Assembly (NCBI GenBank): GCA_030043155.1
Contig: JASHYE010000072.1
Location: forward strand, 1 to 7,156
DNA: 7,156 nt
Source of the DNA: Candidatus Acidiferrales bacterium
GTDB taxonomy: Bacteria; Acidobacteriota; Terriglobia; Acidoferrales; UBA7541
Direction of reading: 5' to 3'
How positions within the stretch are numbered: position 1 is the stretch's first letter; the number at the start of each line of letters is the position of its first letter. The translations under genes and the position numbers were made by a program. Of the stretch, positions 5,801 through 7,156 are shown piece by piece. Below the pieces are notes generated by a model, which saw nothing but the letters and a program-made list of their open reading frames with translations, was not told where the DNA came from and did not search any database.

Positions 5801-7156
5801 ATGGCCATTAGCACTCCGGACCAGGCAACTCTGCTCGCAGGCAGCGCCGCTGCGCCGCTTTCGGCAGGTCCCGCGCACTCGCCGCGTCGCCGCCGAATTC
5901 GTATTGTCCTGCTGCTCGTAGTGGCGCTTCTCATCCTCGACTATGGCTTGTCGCTTGCTCTCGAGAGCGGTTGGCTGCGTCGCTCACTCACTTTCAAGCT
6001 CGAAGCTGCCTTCGGACGCACGGTTGAAGTCAGCAACTTCTCTTTTAGCCTGCTTGAAGGCCCGCGACTGGAAGCCAACTACGTAACCATCAGCGAAGAT
6101 CCGCGTTTCGGACATGAATACTTTCTTCGCGCCGACCAGGTGACCGTCAGTCCTCGCTGGACCGCGCTGCTTCGGGGAAAATTCGAGCCTGGCGCGCTTT
6201 CCATCTCTCGGCCATCGTTGAATCTTGTTCGCCTGCCAAACGGTGAATGGAATCTCGAATCCTGGCTGCCTCATCCACGCCCTTCGGTTTCATTGACGCC
6301 CGTCGCTGCTCGCCCAACACCTCGGCCTGCCCGCATAGACGTCTCTGATGGACGCATTGATTTCAAGGAAGGAGAAAACAAGCTGCCATTCGCATTTGTG
6401 GACGTGAACGGCAGCGTCGAGCAGACCTCTTCTGGTAGTTGGCGGCTCGATTTGCGCGCGCAACCCTTTCGCTCCGCAGTAGCCTTGCAACAAGCAGGTG
6501 AGCTCACCTTAAACGGTATCATTGGCGGGACTTCCTCCCGTTTGAGGCCAGCCTCGCTGGAACTGGATTGGAACGCCGCCTCTGTCTCCGACGTTTTGCG
6601 CCTTTTTCGCGGATACGACTATGGCATCCGAGGGCTTTTGTCTCTACAAATCAAAGCTCAATCCCACGGATATGATTGGAATTTCTCTGCCGCATCCCAG
6701 TTTCGGCGTTTGCATCGATGGGATTTGCCTCTTCGCTCTGATGATCCCGCTGCGGATTTGGACTTGCAGGCGACTTGGCATCCTGCCGCCGCCGTCCTTG
6801 ATCTGACTCAAGCCACCATCGAAATGCCTCGCTCCTCAATCGGAGCTGTGGGCACGATGAGTTTCGCCCCAGCTCCCATGCCGCAGCAGGCCAGCATTAA
6901 AGACGAGCATATCGAGATCACATCACCCAGCATCGTGCTCGCCGACGCTCTTTCCTGGTATCGCGCCTTTCATCGCAATGTCGCCGACCAGCTCGAAGTT
7001 CACGGCTCGGCTTCTCTCCATCTCGTCCTCGCAGGCTGGCCTCCTCGCATAATCGATGGACAGCTTGCTTCCGCCGGCGCAGAAGCGGACGGAGGCAGCG
7101 CTCCCGTGCAAATACGCATGGAGAAAGCAGCTGCGAAGTTTTCCCCGGATTCCATA
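5801..7156 (+). CDS. AsmA-like membrane-anchored periplasmic protein, N-terminal 452 residues
   Basis: The frame is open from ATG 5801 to the window end, giving 452 codons without a stop, so the gene is incomplete at 3'. An in-frame TGA at 5795-5797 makes 5801 the first possible ATG; GAGG at 5786-5789 may be its ribosome binding site. A cytoplasmic N-terminus of about 33 residues ends in a basic stretch (SPRRRRIR), then one membrane helix (about 34-53, RIVLLLVVALLILDYGLSLA). The following part has the AsmA layout: LEAAFGRTVEVSNFSFSL, LEANYVTISEDPRF, then LLRGKFEPGALSISRPSLNL and LPNGEWNLESWL. AsmA-like proteins are inner-membrane-anchored, beta-rich periplasmic proteins implicated in outer-membrane lipid homeostasis and phospholipid transfer. 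The later residues (ARIDVSDGRIDFKEG and repeated strands) fit the same fold. It lies 112 bases after rnc; co-transcription is possible. Confidence 0.85.
   Translation, partial: MAISTPDQATLLAGSAAAPLSAGPAHSPRRRRIRIVLLLVVALLILDYGLSLALESGWLRRSLTFKLEAAFGRTVEVSNFSFSLLEGPRLEANYVTISEDPRFGHEYFLRADQVTVSPRWTALLRGKFEPGALSISRPSLNLVRLPNGEWNLESWLPHPRPSVSLTPVAARPTPRPARIDVSDGRIDFKEGENKLPFAFVDVNGSVEQTSSGSWRLDLRAQPFRSAVALQQAGELTLNGIIGGTSSRLRPASLELDWNAASVSDVLRLFRGYDYGIRGLLSLQIKAQSHGYDWNFSAASQFRRLHRWDLPLRSDDPAADLDLQATWHPAAAVLDLTQATIEMPRSSIGAVGTMSFAPAPMPQQASIKDEHIEITSPSIVLADALSWYRAFHRNVADQLEVHGSASLHLVLAGWPPRIIDGQLASAGAEADGGSAPVQIRMEKAAAKFSPDSI

Noticed and set aside
5685..5921. Small ORF starting in an ATGA overlap with the rnc stop
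   Set aside because: Its second half is a shadow of the AsmA-like gene in another frame, there is no ribosome binding site, and no family is recognisable; the overlap looks accidental.

Overview
The window looks like chromosomal DNA of a Gram-negative, GC-rich bacterium. Evidence for an outer membrane comes from a PagL-like barrel C-terminus, a periplasmic TonB-C-like domain, signal peptides and an AsmA-like protein. The style of the proteins (secreted TPR proteins with Gln-rich linkers, an ECF sigma factor paired with a zinc-finger anti-sigma, an AsmA-like protein) suggests Acidobacteriota. That assignment is inference from protein style, not from a marker gene.

Layout. Positions 1-131 hold the 3' end of an outer-membrane lipid A deacylase-like gene. 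A complete tRNA-Ala(GGC) with encoded CCA lies at 228-303. On the minus strand, abutting the tRNA 3' end, is the start of a response-regulator gene (335-481): its ribosome binding site and TTG start are intact, but only about 49 codons of receiver domain remain. Positions 482-877 carry no convincing gene; they hold several inverted repeats, a good ECF-type promoter candidate and a GGCC-rich leader.

Positions 878-2289 are a translationally coupled pair: an ECF sigma factor and a ZAS-type anti-sigma factor with one membrane segment and an unusual TonB-C-like periplasmic domain. A sigma70-like promoter (TTGACT-N17-TAAAGT) precedes two secreted TPR proteins. The first (2458-4026) has an HxxxH motif resembling a zinc-peptidase site with its Glu replaced by Gly. 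The second (4046-4926) has a one-base frameshift inside its signal peptide, so as written it is not translatable from its own start. Ribonuclease III (rnc, 4942-5688) follows after 15 bases, then an AsmA-like protein (5801 to the window end, incomplete).

How the genes may work together: the anti-sigma factor probably holds the sigma factor at the inner membrane until a periplasmic signal acts on its TonB-C-like domain. The GGAAC...TCTAA element upstream suggests autoregulation. The two secreted TPR proteins form a separate unit with their own promoter and may work together in the periplasm; rnc may be read through from them. No mobile element, CRISPR array or phage gene was seen. The points most worth checking are the anti-sigma/TonB-C fusion, the frameshifted TPR gene, the degenerate peptidase motif and the receiver-domain stub beside the tRNA.
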